36,389 nucleotides of DNA from an uncultured Alphaproteobacteria bacterium (GCA_937995535.1 CALKJU010000072.1:1-36389); one strand, 5' to 3'; numbered from the stretch's first letter, positions 1 through 8,757 are shown. Made by a program: numbers and translations. The notes: generated by a model not told the origin, from the letters alone.

Positions 1-1
1 C

Positions 2-145
2 GAGATCGGCATGCCCGCCGACGGGCTCGACCGCGCCGCCGAGCTCGCCACCACGAATGCCTATTTCAACCCTCGGCCGGTGACCCGCGACGGCGTGCGG
101 GCGCTGCTCCGGGATGCCTTCGACGGCCGACGCCCGGCCGCCTGA
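2..145 (+). CDS. Maleylacetate reductase, C-terminal end only
   Basis: Only the last 47 residues are present; the gene begins before the window. The reading frame contains ELATTNAYFNPRPVTRDGVR and closes with LLRDAFDGRRPAA. This matches the C-terminal tail I know from iron-type alcohol dehydrogenase family maleylacetate reductases, where an 'A-x-N-x-Y-x-NPRP' stretch precedes a final helix. The enzyme reduces maleylacetate to 3-oxoadipate with NAD(P)H in the cytoplasm. The identification rests on a short tail, but the context supports it strongly. A hydroxyquinol 1,2-dioxygenase, which makes maleylacetate, and a 3-oxoadipyl-CoA thiolase lie downstream on the same strand. The next gene starts 16 bases after the stop, consistent with a shared operon. 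Confidence 0.7.
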   Translation, partial: EIGMPADGLDRAAELATTNAYFNPRPVTRDGVRALLRDAFDGRRPAA

Positions 146-161
146 TCAGGGAGACGCACCA

Positions 162-1466
162 ATGATCGACAAGACACTGATCGAGCTGCCGACGGGCCTG
201 ACGTCGCGCCGGCGCTTCGTCTGGGGGACGAGCGCGCTCGCCGCGTCGGCCACGCTGTGGCGTCCGACCATCGCGCGCGCCGCGGACGCCATCAAGATCG
301 GCTATGTCAGCCCCAAGACCGGGCCTCTCGCGCCCTTCGCCGAGGCCGACGGGTTCATCCTCGGCGGCATCCGCGCCACGCTCAAGGACGGGCTCGCCGT
401 CGGCGGCACCTCCTATGCCGTCGAGATCATCGAGAAGGACAGCCAGTCCAACCCCAACCGGGCGGCCGAGGTGGCGAGCGAGCTGATCCTCGGCGACGAG
501 GTCGACGTGGTGGTCGTGTCGAGCACGCCCGAGACGGCCAACCCCGTCTCCGACCAGTGCGAGCTGAACGAGGTGCCATGCATCTCGACGGTGGTCCCCT
601 GGCAGCCCTGGTTCTTCACCCGTGGCGGCGATCCGGCGGTGGGCTTCGACTGGACCTGGCACTTCTTCTGGGGGCTCGAGGACATCATCGCTGTCTTCAC
701 CGACATGTGGGGCCAGATCGAGACCAACAGGGTGGTCGGCGGGCTGTTCCCGAACGACGGCGACGGCAACGCCTGGGGCGATCCGAAGCTGGGATTCCCA
801 CCGGTGCTGGCCGGGCAGGGCTACACCCTGGTCGATCCCGGCCGCTACCAGAACCTCAGCCAGGATTTCACTGCGCAGATCAACGCCTTCAAGCAAGGCG
901 ACGTCGAGATCGTCACGGGCGTGGTGATCCCGCCGGACTTCACCACCTTCTGGACCCAGGCCAAGCAGCAGGGCTTCAACCCGAAAGCCGCGAGTATCGG
1001 CAAGGCGCTGCTCTTTCCCGTGTCGGTCGAGGCGCTGGGCGAGGCCGGGCACAATCTCAGCTCCGAGGTCTGGTGGAGCCCAAACCACCCCTTCAAGAGC
1101 TCGCTGAACGGGCTCGGCGCCAAGGCCGTGGCCGACGCCTACACCGCCGCGACCGGCCGACAGTGGACCCAGCCGATCGGCTTCGCGCACGCCCTGTTCG
1201 AGGTCGCCGTGGATGCGCTCGTCCGCTCGGGCGACCCCAAAGACAAGCAAGCCGTGGTCGCGGCGGTGGCGGCGACGAAGCTCGACACGGTGGTGGGCAA
1301 CGTCGCCTGGGGCAGCGGGCCGGTGAAGAACGTGGCCAAGACGCCGCTGGTCGGCGGGCAGTGGCGGCGCACGCCCGACGGGCCGTTCAAGTACGACCTC
1401 GTCATCACCTCCAACAGCGTCGCCGCCATGGTTCCGACCGGTGGCAGGATGGAAGCGATGAGCTGA
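162..1466 (+). CDS. Branched-chain-type ABC transporter substrate-binding protein, Tat-exported
   Basis: 434-residue periplasmic binding protein of the Peripla_BP_6 (leucine/amide/aromatic-binding) type. The ATG at 162 follows an AGGGAGA ribosome site. Residues 15-21, SRRRFVW, form a twin-arginine motif followed by a hydrophobic stretch, with a likely cleavage after ARA40, so export is probably by Tat. The mature start IKIGYVSPKTGPLAPF is the typical first strand and ligand loop of the family. The central part is unusually rich in Trp and Phe (for example WTWHFFWGLED), which may suit an aromatic ligand; that is inference. It is the first gene of an ABC cassette embedded among hydroxyquinol-pathway genes. 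The likely ligand is an aromatic acid or phenolic feeding that pathway, but an amino acid or amide cannot be excluded. Confidence 0.9.
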   Translation: MIDKTLIELPTGLTSRRRFVWGTSALAASATLWRPTIARAADAIKIGYVSPKTGPLAPFAEADGFILGGIRATLKDGLAVGGTSYAVEIIEKDSQSNPNRAAEVASELILGDEVDVVVVSSTPETANPVSDQCELNEVPCISTVVPWQPWFFTRGGDPAVGFDWTWHFFWGLEDIIAVFTDMWGQIETNRVVGGLFPNDGDGNAWGDPKLGFPPVLAGQGYTLVDPGRYQNLSQDFTAQINAFKQGDVEIVTGVVIPPDFTTFWTQAKQQGFNPKAASIGKALLFPVSVEALGEAGHNLSSEVWWSPNHPFKSSLNGLGAKAVADAYTAATGRQWTQPIGFAHALFEVAVDALVRSGDPKDKQAVVAAVAATKLDTVVGNVAWGSGPVKNVAKTPLVGGQWRRTPDGPFKYDLVITSNSVAAMVPTGGRMEAMS

Positions 1467-1469
1467 CAC

Positions 1470-1499
1470 CCCGCCCACCGGGCCGCTGGCCCGGGCGGG
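1470..1499. promoter_or_regulatory. Intercistronic hairpin after the binding-protein gene
   Basis: Starting 3 bases after the binding-protein stop, CCCGCC (1470-1475) pairs with GGCGGG (1494-1499) and CGGGCC (1479-1484) pairs with GGCCCG (1488-1493). A 3-base bulge lies on the left side and the loop is GCT. There is no T-run, so it is not a classical terminator. Such hairpins often protect upstream mRNA or cause partial termination, giving more binding protein than ATPase and permease. That role is inference. Confidence 0.6.
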
Positions 1500-1533
1500 A
1501 CAGGACGAAGCCTTGGGCCGGGAGAGGACGCGC

Positions 1534-2292
1534 GTGGCCGCGATCCTGACCATGGACGACGTCTCCAAGCGGTTCGGAGCCCTCGTGGTCACCGACCGGC
1601 TCAGCATGGAGCTGCGAGCCGGCGAGGCGCTGGGCGTGATCGGCCCCAACGGCGCCGGAAAGAGCACCTTGTTCAACCTCATTGCCGGCGGGATCCGTGC
1701 GGACAGCGGCAAGATCACCTTCTCGGGCCACGACATCACCGCTCTCCCGCCGCACGAGCGGTGCCGGATGGGGATCGGCCGCTCCTACCAGATCCCGCAC
1801 CCGTTCACCGGGATGACGGTGTTCGAGAACCTGCTCGTCGGCGCGATCTTCGGCGACGGCAGGGGGGAGGCCGAGGTCTACGACCTTTGCATCGACGTGC
1901 TCCGGCGGACGGGCCTGCTGCGCAAGGCCAACGCGCTCGCCGGTTCGCTCACCTTGCTCGAGCGCAAGCGGCTGGAGATGGCTCGGGCGCTGGCCACCAA
2001 TCCCAAGGTCCTGCTGCTCGACGAGATCGCCGGCGGGCTCACTGAGCACGAGTGCCACGAGCTGGTCGACACAGTGCGCGCCGCGCACGCGACGGGCGTG
2101 TCGATCATCTGGATCGAGCACGTGCTGCACGCGCTCCGCGCCGTCGTCTCGCGGCTGATCGTCATCAACTTCGGGCAGAAGATCGAGGACGGCCCGCCCG
2201 ACGCGGTGATGGCGAGCCCGCAGGTGCGCGAGATCTACATGGGCATCGAGGCCGGGGCGTCGGTGACGGTGCCGGAGCCGGCGGATGCTTGA
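1534..2292 (+). CDS. ABC transporter ATP-binding protein, LivG type
   Basis: 252-residue nucleotide-binding subunit of the branched-chain-type importer. The GTG at 1534 is chosen because GGAGAGGA lies 5 bases upstream; a TTG at 1513 would place that site inside the gene, and an ATG at 1552 is also possible. Walker A is GPNGAGKST at residues 37-45 and Walker B is LLLDEIAGGL with the catalytic glutamate. The H-loop lies in WIEHVLHAL. The LivG-type insert GIGRSYQIPHPF is clear. The signature motif is unusual: where LSYGQ or LSGGQ is expected there is LTLLE, followed by a normal RKRLEMARAL helix. The neighbouring LivF keeps LSGGQ, so the heterodimer would have one canonical and one degenerate ATP site. 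It hydrolyses ATP at the inner face of the membrane and overlaps the next gene by 8 bases. Confidence 0.92.
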   Translation: MAAILTMDDVSKRFGALVVTDRLSMELRAGEALGVIGPNGAGKSTLFNLIAGGIRADSGKITFSGHDITALPPHERCRMGIGRSYQIPHPFTGMTVFENLLVGAIFGDGRGEAEVYDLCIDVLRRTGLLRKANALAGSLTLLERKRLEMARALATNPKVLLLDEIAGGLTEHECHELVDTVRAAHATGVSIIWIEHVLHALRAVVSRLIVINFGQKIEDGPPDAVMASPQVREIYMGIEAGASVTVPEPADA

Positions 2293-2977
2293 AACCACCG
2301 GTCTCACGGCCTTCTACGGTGACTTTCAAGCGCTGTTCGGCATCGACGTGCGGATGCAGCAAGGCGAGACCATCGCCATGATCGGCGCCAACGGCGCCGG
2401 CAAGTCGACCTTCCTGCGCGCGATCACCGGGCTGCTGCCGACGCGCCGCGAGCAGGTGACCTTCGAGGGCCGGCCGATCGGCGGGCTGCCCGCGGACGTG
2501 ATCGTCAAGCTCGGCATTGCCATGGTCCCCGAGGGCCGCCGCCTGTTCCCTTCTCTGACCGTCGAGGAGAACCTGCTGATCGGCGCCTATGGCCGGCGGA
2601 CGGGTCCATGGTCGCTCGACCGCATCTATCAGCTGTTCCCCGTGCTCGAGGAGCGACGCAGCAGCCCTGGCACGGCGCTATCGGGCGGCCAGCAGCAGAT
2701 GGTGGCGATCGGCCGTGCGCTGATGGCCAACCCGTCGCTGCTGCTGTGCGACGAGCTCAGCCTTGGCCTGGCGCCGATCGTCATCAGGGAGATCTACCGC
2801 TCGCTGGCGCAGATCACCGCCGAGGGCATGACCGTGCTGGTGGTCGAGCAGGACATCAACCAGGCGCTCGCGGTGGCGAGCCGCGTATATTGCCTGCAGG
2901 AAGGCCGAGTGACGCTGGAGGGGCGCCCCACCGAGCTGACGCGCGAGCAGATCGGCCGCGCCTACTTCGGAGCCTGA
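2285..2977 (+). CDS. ABC transporter ATP-binding protein, LivF type
   Basis: 230-residue second ATPase subunit of the importer. The ATG at 2285 lies inside the end of livG and has GGAG 7 bases upstream, so the two are probably translationally coupled. Walker A is GANGAGKST at residues 34-42, the signature is LSGGQQQM, and Walker B reads LLLCDELSLGL. The family stretch MVPEGRRLFPSLTVEENL is also present. These are standard LivF features, and the length is normal for the family. It would pair with the preceding LivG-like subunit under the LivH/LivM channel encoded next. It supplies the canonical signature motif that its partner lacks. Confidence 0.93.
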   Translation: MLETTGLTAFYGDFQALFGIDVRMQQGETIAMIGANGAGKSTFLRAITGLLPTRREQVTFEGRPIGGLPADVIVKLGIAMVPEGRRLFPSLTVEENLLIGAYGRRTGPWSLDRIYQLFPVLEERRSSPGTALSGGQQQMVAIGRALMANPSLLLCDELSLGLAPIVIREIYRSLAQITAEGMTVLVVEQDINQALAVASRVYCLQEGRVTLEGRPTELTREQIGRAYFGA

Positions 2978-2982
2978 CCCCG

Positions 2983-3852
2983 GTGAACCTGCTCAACGCC
3001 GTCGTGCAGGGCATTCTCCTGGGCGGCCTCTACGCGCTGGTCGCTGCCGGCCTGTCCTTGATCTTCGGCGTCATGCGGCTGGTCAACATCGCCCACGGCG
3101 ACCTGATCGTGCTGGCCGGCTACGTGGCGCTGGTCGCCGTTTGGGCGACCGGCCTGCACCCGCTGCTGACGCTGATCGTCGTCGTCCCGATCATGGCGGT
3201 GCTGGGCTACGCGCTGCAGCGTGGTGTTCTCAACCGCACGCTCGGCGCCGACATCCTGCCGCCGCTCCTCGTCACCTTCGGCCTGTCGGTGATCATCCAG
3301 AACGGCCTGCTCCAGACCTTCACCGCCGACTCGCAGAAGCTCCAGGCGGGCGCCATTGAGACGGTGTCGCTCGCGCTACCCGGTGGGCTCGCCGTGGGCG
3401 TCCTGCCACTCGCCATGTTCGTCGTCGCGGTTCTGATCATCGCCGGGCTGCAGCTCGTGTTCTACCGCACCGAGCTGGGCCGGGCGTTCCGCGCCACCTC
3501 GGACGATCCGAGCACCGCCCGGCTGATGGGCATCGACAACGCCCACATGTTCGCGCTGGCCATGGCCCTCGCCCTGGCCGTCTGCGCAGTCGCCGGCGTA
3601 TTCCTCGCGATCCGCTCGATCTTCGATCCGGCGATCGGACCGGCGCGCCTCCTGTTCGCCTTCGAGGCGGTGATCATCGGCGGCCTCGGCAGCCTGTGGG
3701 GCACGCTCGCCGGCGGGATCATCCTCGGCGTGGCGCAGGGCATCGGCGCCGAGATCAATCCCGGCTGGCAGCTGCTCATGGGGCATCTGGTCTTTCTCGC
3801 CGTGCTCGTGCTCCGGCCGCAGGGCCTGTTCCCGAAAGGCTCCCTGGCGTGA
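2983..3852 (+). CDS. Branched-chain-type ABC transporter permease, LivH type
   Basis: 289-residue inner-membrane permease. It starts at GTG 2983, five bases after the livF stop. The N-terminus [20 protein letters not shown] followed by [11 protein letters not shown] is the diagnostic LivH motif. Further hydrophobic segments follow, and the cytoplasmic coupling region contains [19 protein letters not shown]. The C-terminal [19 protein letters not shown] is typical of the BPD_transp_2 family. It forms the translocation pore with the LivM-type protein encoded next. The two genes overlap in GTGA at 3849-3852. Confidence 0.93.
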   Translation: MNLLNAVVQGILLGGLYALVAAGLSLIFGVMRLVNIAHGDLIVLAGYVALVAVWATGLHPLLTLIVVVPIMAVLGYALQRGVLNRTLGADILPPLLVTFGLSVIIQNGLLQTFTADSQKLQAGAIETVSLALPGGLAVGVLPLAMFVVAVLIIAGLQLVFYRTELGRAFRATSDDPSTARLMGIDNAHMFALAMALALAVCAVAGVFLAIRSIFDPAIGPARLLFAFEAVIIGGLGSLWGTLAGGIILGVAQGIGAEINPGWQLLMGHLVFLAVLVLRPQGLFPKGSLA

Positions 3853-4880
3853 TCGCGGCCTTGCCCACCTACCGAGTCGAGCGCGGCACGACCGCGAGCC
3901 GGATCGGCACGATCCTCGGCGTCGTCCTCCTCGCCCTGCTGATCGCCCTGCCCTTCCTCACCGGCCGCGCGACGCTCCGTCTGGCGATCGAGATCTTCGC
4001 CTATCTGACGCTGGCACAGATGTGGAACCTGCTCGCCGGCTACGCCGGGCTCGTCTCGGTGGGCCAGCAGGCCTTCGTCGGCTTCGGCGGGTACATGCTG
4101 TTCGCGCTGGTGTTGTTCCTCGGGCTCAATCCGCTGCTCGCCCTGCCGGTGGCCGGCGTGCTGACCGCCGCGGTGGCCGTCCCCACCGCCTTCGTCGTGT
4201 TCCGCCTGCGGGGCGCCTACTTCGCCATCGGCACCTGGGTCGTGGCCGAGGTCTACCGGCTGTCTTTCGCCCAGGTCTCGGCGCTCGGCGGTGGCTCGGG
4301 CATGAGCCTGCCGGCGGCTGCGGTGCGCGGCATCGCCGCCGACGCGCAACTTCGCGAGAGCATCATCTACTGGGTGGCGCTGGCGGTGGCGCTGCTCGCG
4401 CTGGCTACCGTCTACCTCCTGCTCCGCTCGCGCTGGGGCCTGGCGCTCACCGCGATCCGCGACAGCGAGCCGGCGGCCGAGAGCGTAGGCGTCGACAACG
4501 ACCGAACCAAGCTTGTCGTCTACCTCGTCGTCGCAGCCGTCACCGGCGTAACCGGCGCGCTGATCTTCCTCCAGAAGCTCCGCATCGCACCCGACGCCGC
4601 CTTCAGCGTCAACGACTGGACCGCCTTCGTCATCTTCATGACCGTGATCGGTGGGATCGGCCGGATCGAGGGGCCGATCGTCGGGACCCTGGTCTTCTTC
4701 GTCCTGCGTGCGCTCTTCGCGGACTACGGCGCGTGGTATCTCATGCTCCTGGGGCTCGTCGCGGTCGCCGTGATGCTCGTGGCGCCCAAGGGACTGTGGG
4801 GCTACGTCGCGGATCGCTTCGCCCTGCAGCTGTTTCCCGTGCAGCGACGCGTCCGCCTCCTCGAGGAGCCTCGAGCATGA
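3849..4880 (+). CDS. Branched-chain-type ABC transporter permease, LivM type
   Basis: 343-residue permease. The GTG at 3849 overlaps the livH stop (GTGA), which indicates translational coupling. The stretch [20 protein letters not shown] is the characteristic LivM segment, and multiple membrane spans follow. The cytoplasmic loop [19 protein letters not shown] is the usual contact with the ATPases. The C-terminus [20 protein letters not shown] is also typical. Its last codon overlaps the thiolase start in ATGA at 4877-4880. This direct coupling of a permease to a catabolic enzyme argues that the importer delivers a substrate of the hydroxyquinol/3-oxoadipate route. Confidence 0.92.
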   Translation: MIAALPTYRVERGTTASRIGTILGVVLLALLIALPFLTGRATLRLAIEIFAYLTLAQMWNLLAGYAGLVSVGQQAFVGFGGYMLFALVLFLGLNPLLALPVAGVLTAAVAVPTAFVVFRLRGAYFAIGTWVVAEVYRLSFAQVSALGGGSGMSLPAAAVRGIAADAQLRESIIYWVALAVALLALATVYLLLRSRWGLALTAIRDSEPAAESVGVDNDRTKLVVYLVVAAVTGVTGALIFLQKLRIAPDAAFSVNDWTAFVIFMTVIGGIGRIEGPIVGTLVFFVLRALFADYGAWYLMLLGLVAVAVMLVAPKGLWGYVADRFALQLFPVQRRVRLLEEPRA

Positions 4881-6082
4881 CCGATGCCTTCATCTGCGAC
4901 GCCACCCGCACACCGATCGGTCGCTATGGCGGGGCCTTGGCCCAGGTCCGTACCGACGATCTGGCCGCCATCCCACTGAAGTCCCTGCTCGCCCGCCATC
5001 CGGACCTCGAGCCGGCCGCCATCGACGAGGTGATGCTGGGCTGTGCCAATCAGGCGGGCGAGGACAATCGCAACGTGGCCCGCATGGCGCTCCTGCTCGC
5101 GGGTCTGCCGGACAGCGTCCCCGGGACGACGATCAACCGGCTGTGCGGCTCGGGCATGGACGCGGTCGGCACGGCCGCGCGGGCAATCCGGACAGGTGAG
5201 ATCGAGCTCGCCATCGCCGGCGGCGTCGAGAGCATGAGCCGCGCGCCCTTCGTCTTGCCGAAGGCGACCGAGGCCTTCAGCCGCACCACTTCGATCGAGG
5301 ACACGACGATCGGCTGGCGGCTCGTCAACCCGCTCATGCGCGAGCGCTACGGCGTCGACTCGATGCCCGAGACGGCGGAGAACGTCGCCGAGCAGTTCGG
5401 CGTGACGCGCGAGGACCAGGACGCCTTCGCGTTGCGCAGCCAGCAGCGCGCGGCTGCGGCGCAGGCGGCCGGGCGCCTCGCCGAGGAGATCACGCCGGTC
5501 CTGATCCCGCAGCGCAGGGGCGAGCCGCTGACCGTCGACCGCGACGAGCACCCGCGCCCGCAGACGACCCTCGAGCAGCTCGCGAAGCTGCCGACACCGT
5601 TCCGCAAGGGCGGAAGCGTGACGGCGGGCAACGCCTCAGGCGTCAACGACGGCGCCTGTGCCCTGCTGCTCGCCTCCGAAGCGGCCGCGCGGCGCCACAG
5701 GCTGGAGCCGCTGGCGCGCGTCGTCGGCATGGCGACCGTCGGGGTGCCACCGCGGATCATGGGCATCGGTCCCGCGCCGGCCAGCCGTAAGGTCTTGGCG
5801 CTGACCGGGCTTACGCTCGCGCAGATGGAGGTGATCGAGCTCAACGAGGCGTTCGCCGCCCAGGCGCTCGCCGTCACCCGCGAGCTCGGCCTCCCCGACG
5901 ATGCGCCGCAGGTCAACCCGAACGGCGGGGCCATCGCTCTGGGCCATCCGCTCGGGATGAGCGGCGCCCGGCTGATCGCCACCGCCGCTTGCGAGCTGCG
6001 CCGGCGCCGGGCCCGCTACGCGCTCTGCACCATGTGCATCGGCGTGGGCCAGGGGATCGCCACCGTCATCGAGAGGGTCTGA
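4877..6082 (+). CDS. pcaF: 3-oxoadipyl-CoA thiolase
   Basis: 401-residue thiolase that cleaves 3-oxoadipyl-CoA with CoA to succinyl-CoA and acetyl-CoA, the last step of the beta-ketoadipate pathway. The nucleophilic cysteine is C90 in [11 protein letters not shown]. The catalytic histidine is H357 in [11 protein letters not shown] and the second cysteine is C387 in MCIGVGQG. The stretches [16 protein letters not shown] and [13 protein letters not shown], and the [12 protein letters not shown] block, are what I know from PcaF/PaaJ rather than from acetoacetyl-CoA thiolases. The ATG overlaps the livM stop. The 3-oxoadipate CoA-transferase that would make its substrate is not in the window. Confidence 0.93.
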   Translation: MTDAFICDATRTPIGRYGGALAQVRTDDLAAIPLKSLLARHPDLEPAAIDEVMLGCANQAGEDNRNVARMALLLAGLPDSVPGTTINRLCGSGMDAVGTAARAIRTGEIELAIAGGVESMSRAPFVLPKATEAFSRTTSIEDTTIGWRLVNPLMRERYGVDSMPETAENVAEQFGVTREDQDAFALRSQQRAAAAQAAGRLAEEITPVLIPQRRGEPLTVDRDEHPRPQTTLEQLAKLPTPFRKGGSVTAGNASGVNDGACALLLASEAAARRHRLEPLARVVGMATVGVPPRIMGIGPAPASRKVLALTGLTLAQMEVIELNEAFAAQALAVTRELGLPDDAPQVNPNGGAIALGHPLGMSGARLIATAACELRRRRARYALCTMCIGVGQGIATVIERV

Positions 6083-6085
6083 GTG

Positions 6086-6964
6086 ATGTCGTTCTTCACC
6101 GAGGCCGGCTCCGAGGCTGCGGTCCTGGCGCGGCTCGCCGAGTGCCGCAACCCGCGCCTCACGCAGGTCATGACCAGCGCCGTCCATCACCTCCACGCCT
6201 TCGTGAAGGAGGTAGAGCCCAGCATGGAGGAGTGGATGCAGGCGATCCAGTTCCTCACCCGCACCGGCCAGATCTGCGACGACAAGCGGCAGGAATGGAT
6301 CCTCTTGTCCGACACGCTGGGCGTCTCGATGCTGGTCGAGACGATCAACCACCGCGCCACCGCCGGCGCGACCGAGCAGACGGTGCTCGGACCGTTCCAC
6401 GTCACCGGCGCCCCAGTCCTGCCGCTCGGCAGCAACATCTGCCGCGACGGCAAGGGAGCGCCCTGCGTCGTGCGCGGGCGCGTCCTCGGCGTCGACGGGC
6501 AGCCGATCGCCGGCGCGCTCCTCGACGTCTGGCAGACCTCCGAGGACGGCTTCTACGACATCCAGCAGCCGGGCATCCAGCCGGAGGGCAACCTGCGAGG
6601 GCGGTTTCACAGCGCCGCCGACGGCTCCTACTGGTTCGTCACGGTCAAGCCCTGCTCCTACCCGATCCCGACCGACGGCCCGGTCGGCGCGCTGCTCGCG
6701 GGCATGGGCCGGCATCCCTACCGCCCGGCGCACATCCACCTCATCGCCAGCGCCGAGGGCTTCGAGCCCGTGACCACGCACATCTTCGTAAAGGGCGATC
6801 CCTACCTCGAGTCGGACGCGGTCTTTGGTGTCAAGGAGTCGCTGATCCGCGAGTTCGTCGAGGTAGCCGATCCGGCGGCGGCCGCGCCCTGGGGCGTCAC
6901 CGCGCCGTTCTGGACAACCGAGTTCGACGTCCGGCTGAAGCCGGCGGCTGCGCCCGCGAGCTGA
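6086..6964 (+). CDS. Hydroxyquinol 1,2-dioxygenase (intradiol ring cleavage)
   Basis: 292-residue non-haem Fe(III) dioxygenase. It cleaves hydroxyquinol (1,2,4-trihydroxybenzene) to maleylacetate. The ATG at 6086 has GAGAGGG 8 bases upstream; a GTG at 6083 would add one residue. Iron ligands expected for the family are visible: Tyr157 (DGFYDIQ), Tyr192 (CSYPIPTDGP), His216 and His218 (RPAHIHL). The N-terminal helical domain, with the stretch TGQICDDKRQEWILLSDTLG, and the GATEQTVLGPFHV linker resemble hydroxyquinol dioxygenases more than catechol or protocatechuate types. The maleylacetate reductase tail at the start of the operon supports this substrate. Chlorocatechol or catechol as substrate is a less likely alternative. 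Confidence 0.9.
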   Translation: MSFFTEAGSEAAVLARLAECRNPRLTQVMTSAVHHLHAFVKEVEPSMEEWMQAIQFLTRTGQICDDKRQEWILLSDTLGVSMLVETINHRATAGATEQTVLGPFHVTGAPVLPLGSNICRDGKGAPCVVRGRVLGVDGQPIAGALLDVWQTSEDGFYDIQQPGIQPEGNLRGRFHSAADGSYWFVTVKPCSYPIPTDGPVGALLAGMGRHPYRPAHIHLIASAEGFEPVTTHIFVKGDPYLESDAVFGVKESLIREFVEVADPAAAAPWGVTAPFWTTEFDVRLKPAAAPAS

Positions 6965-6971
6965 GCCCGCC

Positions 6972-7355
6972 TTGCCGGGTGATCCGACCTACTGGCGGCT
7001 CCGCCCGCGGGCGCCGATGCCCGGCACGGTGCTCGGCCCGCTCGACGAGATCCAGGAAGGCAAGGGGAAGGAGTTCGTCTTCGGGCGAGGCAAGAGCGCA
7101 TTCTCCATGTTCGTCGTGCGCCGCGGCGAGGAGGTGTGGGGTTATCTCAACATCTGCCCGCACTTCTCGCTGCCGCTCAACTACCGGGCCGGCGAGTTCA
7201 TGAACGAGGATGGATCGCTGATCCGCTGCTCGATGCACTTCGCGGAGTTCCGCATCGAGGACGGATTCTGCGCCGCCGGCGCCGCGGAGGGCTGCTTTCT
7301 GGACCCCGTGCCGGTCGAGGTCGTGGCGGGTCTGGTCCGCATCCGGGAAGCCTGA
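6972..7355 (+). CDS. Small Rieske [2Fe-2S] protein
   Basis: About 127 residues from a TTG at 6972; an in-frame ATG at 7017 would give 112 residues, so the start is uncertain. The Rieske cluster ligands are clear: C62-P-H64 in NICPHFSLPLN and C86-S-M-H89 in RCSMHFAEF. It has no membrane segment and no catalytic domain, so it is a soluble ferredoxin-like protein. It follows the dioxygenase by 7 bases and is the last gene of the operon. No Rieske oxygenase alpha subunit or reductase is visible nearby. It may donate electrons to an oxygenase encoded elsewhere, or keep the intradiol enzyme iron in its active redox state; both ideas are inference. Confidence 0.85.
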   Translation: MPGDPTYWRLRPRAPMPGTVLGPLDEIQEGKGKEFVFGRGKSAFSMFVVRRGEEVWGYLNICPHFSLPLNYRAGEFMNEDGSLIRCSMHFAEFRIEDGFCAAGAAEGCFLDPVPVEVVAGLVRIREA

Positions 7356-7480
7356 CGGTCCGGTAATGGATCGACGGCCAACGGTCCGCGCAGCGACCAG
7401 CCGCGTGCGCCACCCGTCGCTTCGCGTGCGGCAGCTCGGTCCTCCCGGCCAACGCCTGAGCTTGCGACCATCGCTGTGGA

Positions 7481-8677
7481 TCACGACGGCCGCGAGGACC
7501 GCTGGGCCGGCTCGGGAAGGAGCAGCAGGAAGGTCAGCACGAGGGCGGCAAGGCCTGTGAGGAACAGTGGGGTGTAGCCGTAGGCGGCGAACACGGCCGC
7601 GAGGCCATAGGCTGCGGCCGCCTGGCCGATCGCGAACAGGATCGTCGCCCAGCGCCAGACGCCCGGCTGGCGTTGCGGGCCGACCAGTTCGCCGGCGCGG
7701 CCGAGGACCAGCGGCACGATGCCGGGGGTGAACGCGCCGATCACTACGGCCGAGACAAGCAGCGCAGCAAGGCCGGGCAGGAACACGGCGGCGACAGCAG
7801 CGATCTGCACCGCCACTCCGCCGAGGAGCGCGTGGCGGAAGCCGATCCGATCGGCGACGAGGCCGGCGAGGACCGGGCCGGCCGCAGCGCCGATGCCGTA
7901 GAGCGTCCAGACCGCGGCGCCGGCGGCGACGCCAAGTCCGCGGCCGCGGCTCACATAGTCGACGAGGAAGACCATGTGCGGGACGAGCCCGACGGCGTTG
8001 AGCCCGTACGCAGCAAGGAGCGCCACGACCGCCGCGTCCGGCGGCACCCGGGCCACGTGGACCGGTGCGGTCGCCTGGGCCGCCGGCCACAGCGGCCAGG
8101 CAACGGCGGTGAGGAGCAGGCAGACCGCCCCGAGCCCGCCCCAGGCTGCCCCCGGCCCGATCCCGTGGAGCAGTGCAACGAGGGGACCGGCGAGCACGAT
8201 GCCAAGGCCGACGCCGGCCACGATCACCCCGCCGAGCAGCCCGCGCCGCGCCGCCGGCACCACCGCCAGCACCACCGGCGGCGCGAGCACCATGATGGTG
8301 CCACCGGCGATGCCCGAGAGGAGCCGCGCGACGCCGACCACGAGGGTCGCTGGCTGTGGTGCCGCGACCAGGAAGCTGGCACCGACGGCGGCCATCATCG
8401 CGCGCAGGCAGGCCCGGCTGCCGACCAGGCCGCCGAGGCGCGGGCCGAACAGGGCACCGAGCAGGTAGCCTGCGAGGTTCGCGGCTCCGAGATAGGCCGC
8501 CGTGCCGGCATCGAACCAGCCCGCTTCGATCAGCGTCGGGATCAGCGCGCTGTAGCCGAAGCGGGCGATGCCGATGCCGACCAGCAGCGAACAGGCGCCG
8601 GCGAGGGTCGGCCCCAGCCATGACGCCGCGGGGGCTGCGAGGCGTGCCTCGCCATCGCTCGACGGTGCCTGAGCCAC
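7481..8677 (-). CDS. MFS transporter, YbfB/YjiJ type
   Basis: 398-residue, 12-helix-type transporter read leftwards. It starts at GTG 8677, with GGAGGC at 8688-8693 about 10 bases upstream. The first helix contains GIGIARFGYSALIPTLIEAG, the typical 'RFxYxxxxPxL' signature of the YbfB/YjiJ (MFS_4) group. AANLAGYLLGALFGPRLG and VARLLSGIAGGTIMVLAPP follow as the usual second and fourth segments. The substrate of this group is not established as far as I know. It converges with the catabolic operon (about 125 bases between stops, with no clear terminator) and diverges from ugpB. A link to either is only positional. Confidence 0.85.
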   Translation of the reverse strand: MAQAPSSDGEARLAAPAASWLGPTLAGACSLLVGIGIARFGYSALIPTLIEAGWFDAGTAAYLGAANLAGYLLGALFGPRLGGLVGSRACLRAMMAAVGASFLVAAPQPATLVVGVARLLSGIAGGTIMVLAPPVVLAVVPAARRGLLGGVIVAGVGLGIVLAGPLVALLHGIGPGAAWGGLGAVCLLLTAVAWPLWPAAQATAPVHVARVPPDAAVVALLAAYGLNAVGLVPHMVFLVDYVSRGRGLGVAAGAAVWTLYGIGAAAGPVLAGLVADRIGFRHALLGGVAVQIAAVAAVFLPGLAALLVSAVVIGAFTPGIVPLVLGRAGELVGPQRQPGVWRWATILFAIGQAAAAYGLAAVFAAYGYTPLFLTGLAALVLTFLLLLPEPAQRSSRPS

Positions 8678-8748
8678 GCGGGTCGCCGCCTCCGCTCGAC
8701 CCGGTGAGCCTACTGCGCGGACCCGCCGTCGCCTACCCGCCGGTCGGC

Positions 8749-8757
8749 GGGGGGGGG
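8749..8757. repeat. Run of nine G residues in a divergent promoter region
   Basis: Nine consecutive G residues lie between the divergent MFS and ugpB genes, about 70 bases from the MFS start and 100 from the ugpB start. Such runs can vary in length by slippage and are also prone to sequencing error. No coding frame depends on it. Confidence 0.6.

Noticed and set aside
7356..7480. Bidirectional terminator between the Rieske and MFS genes
   Set aside because: I looked for a stem followed by T on either strand and found none convincing.
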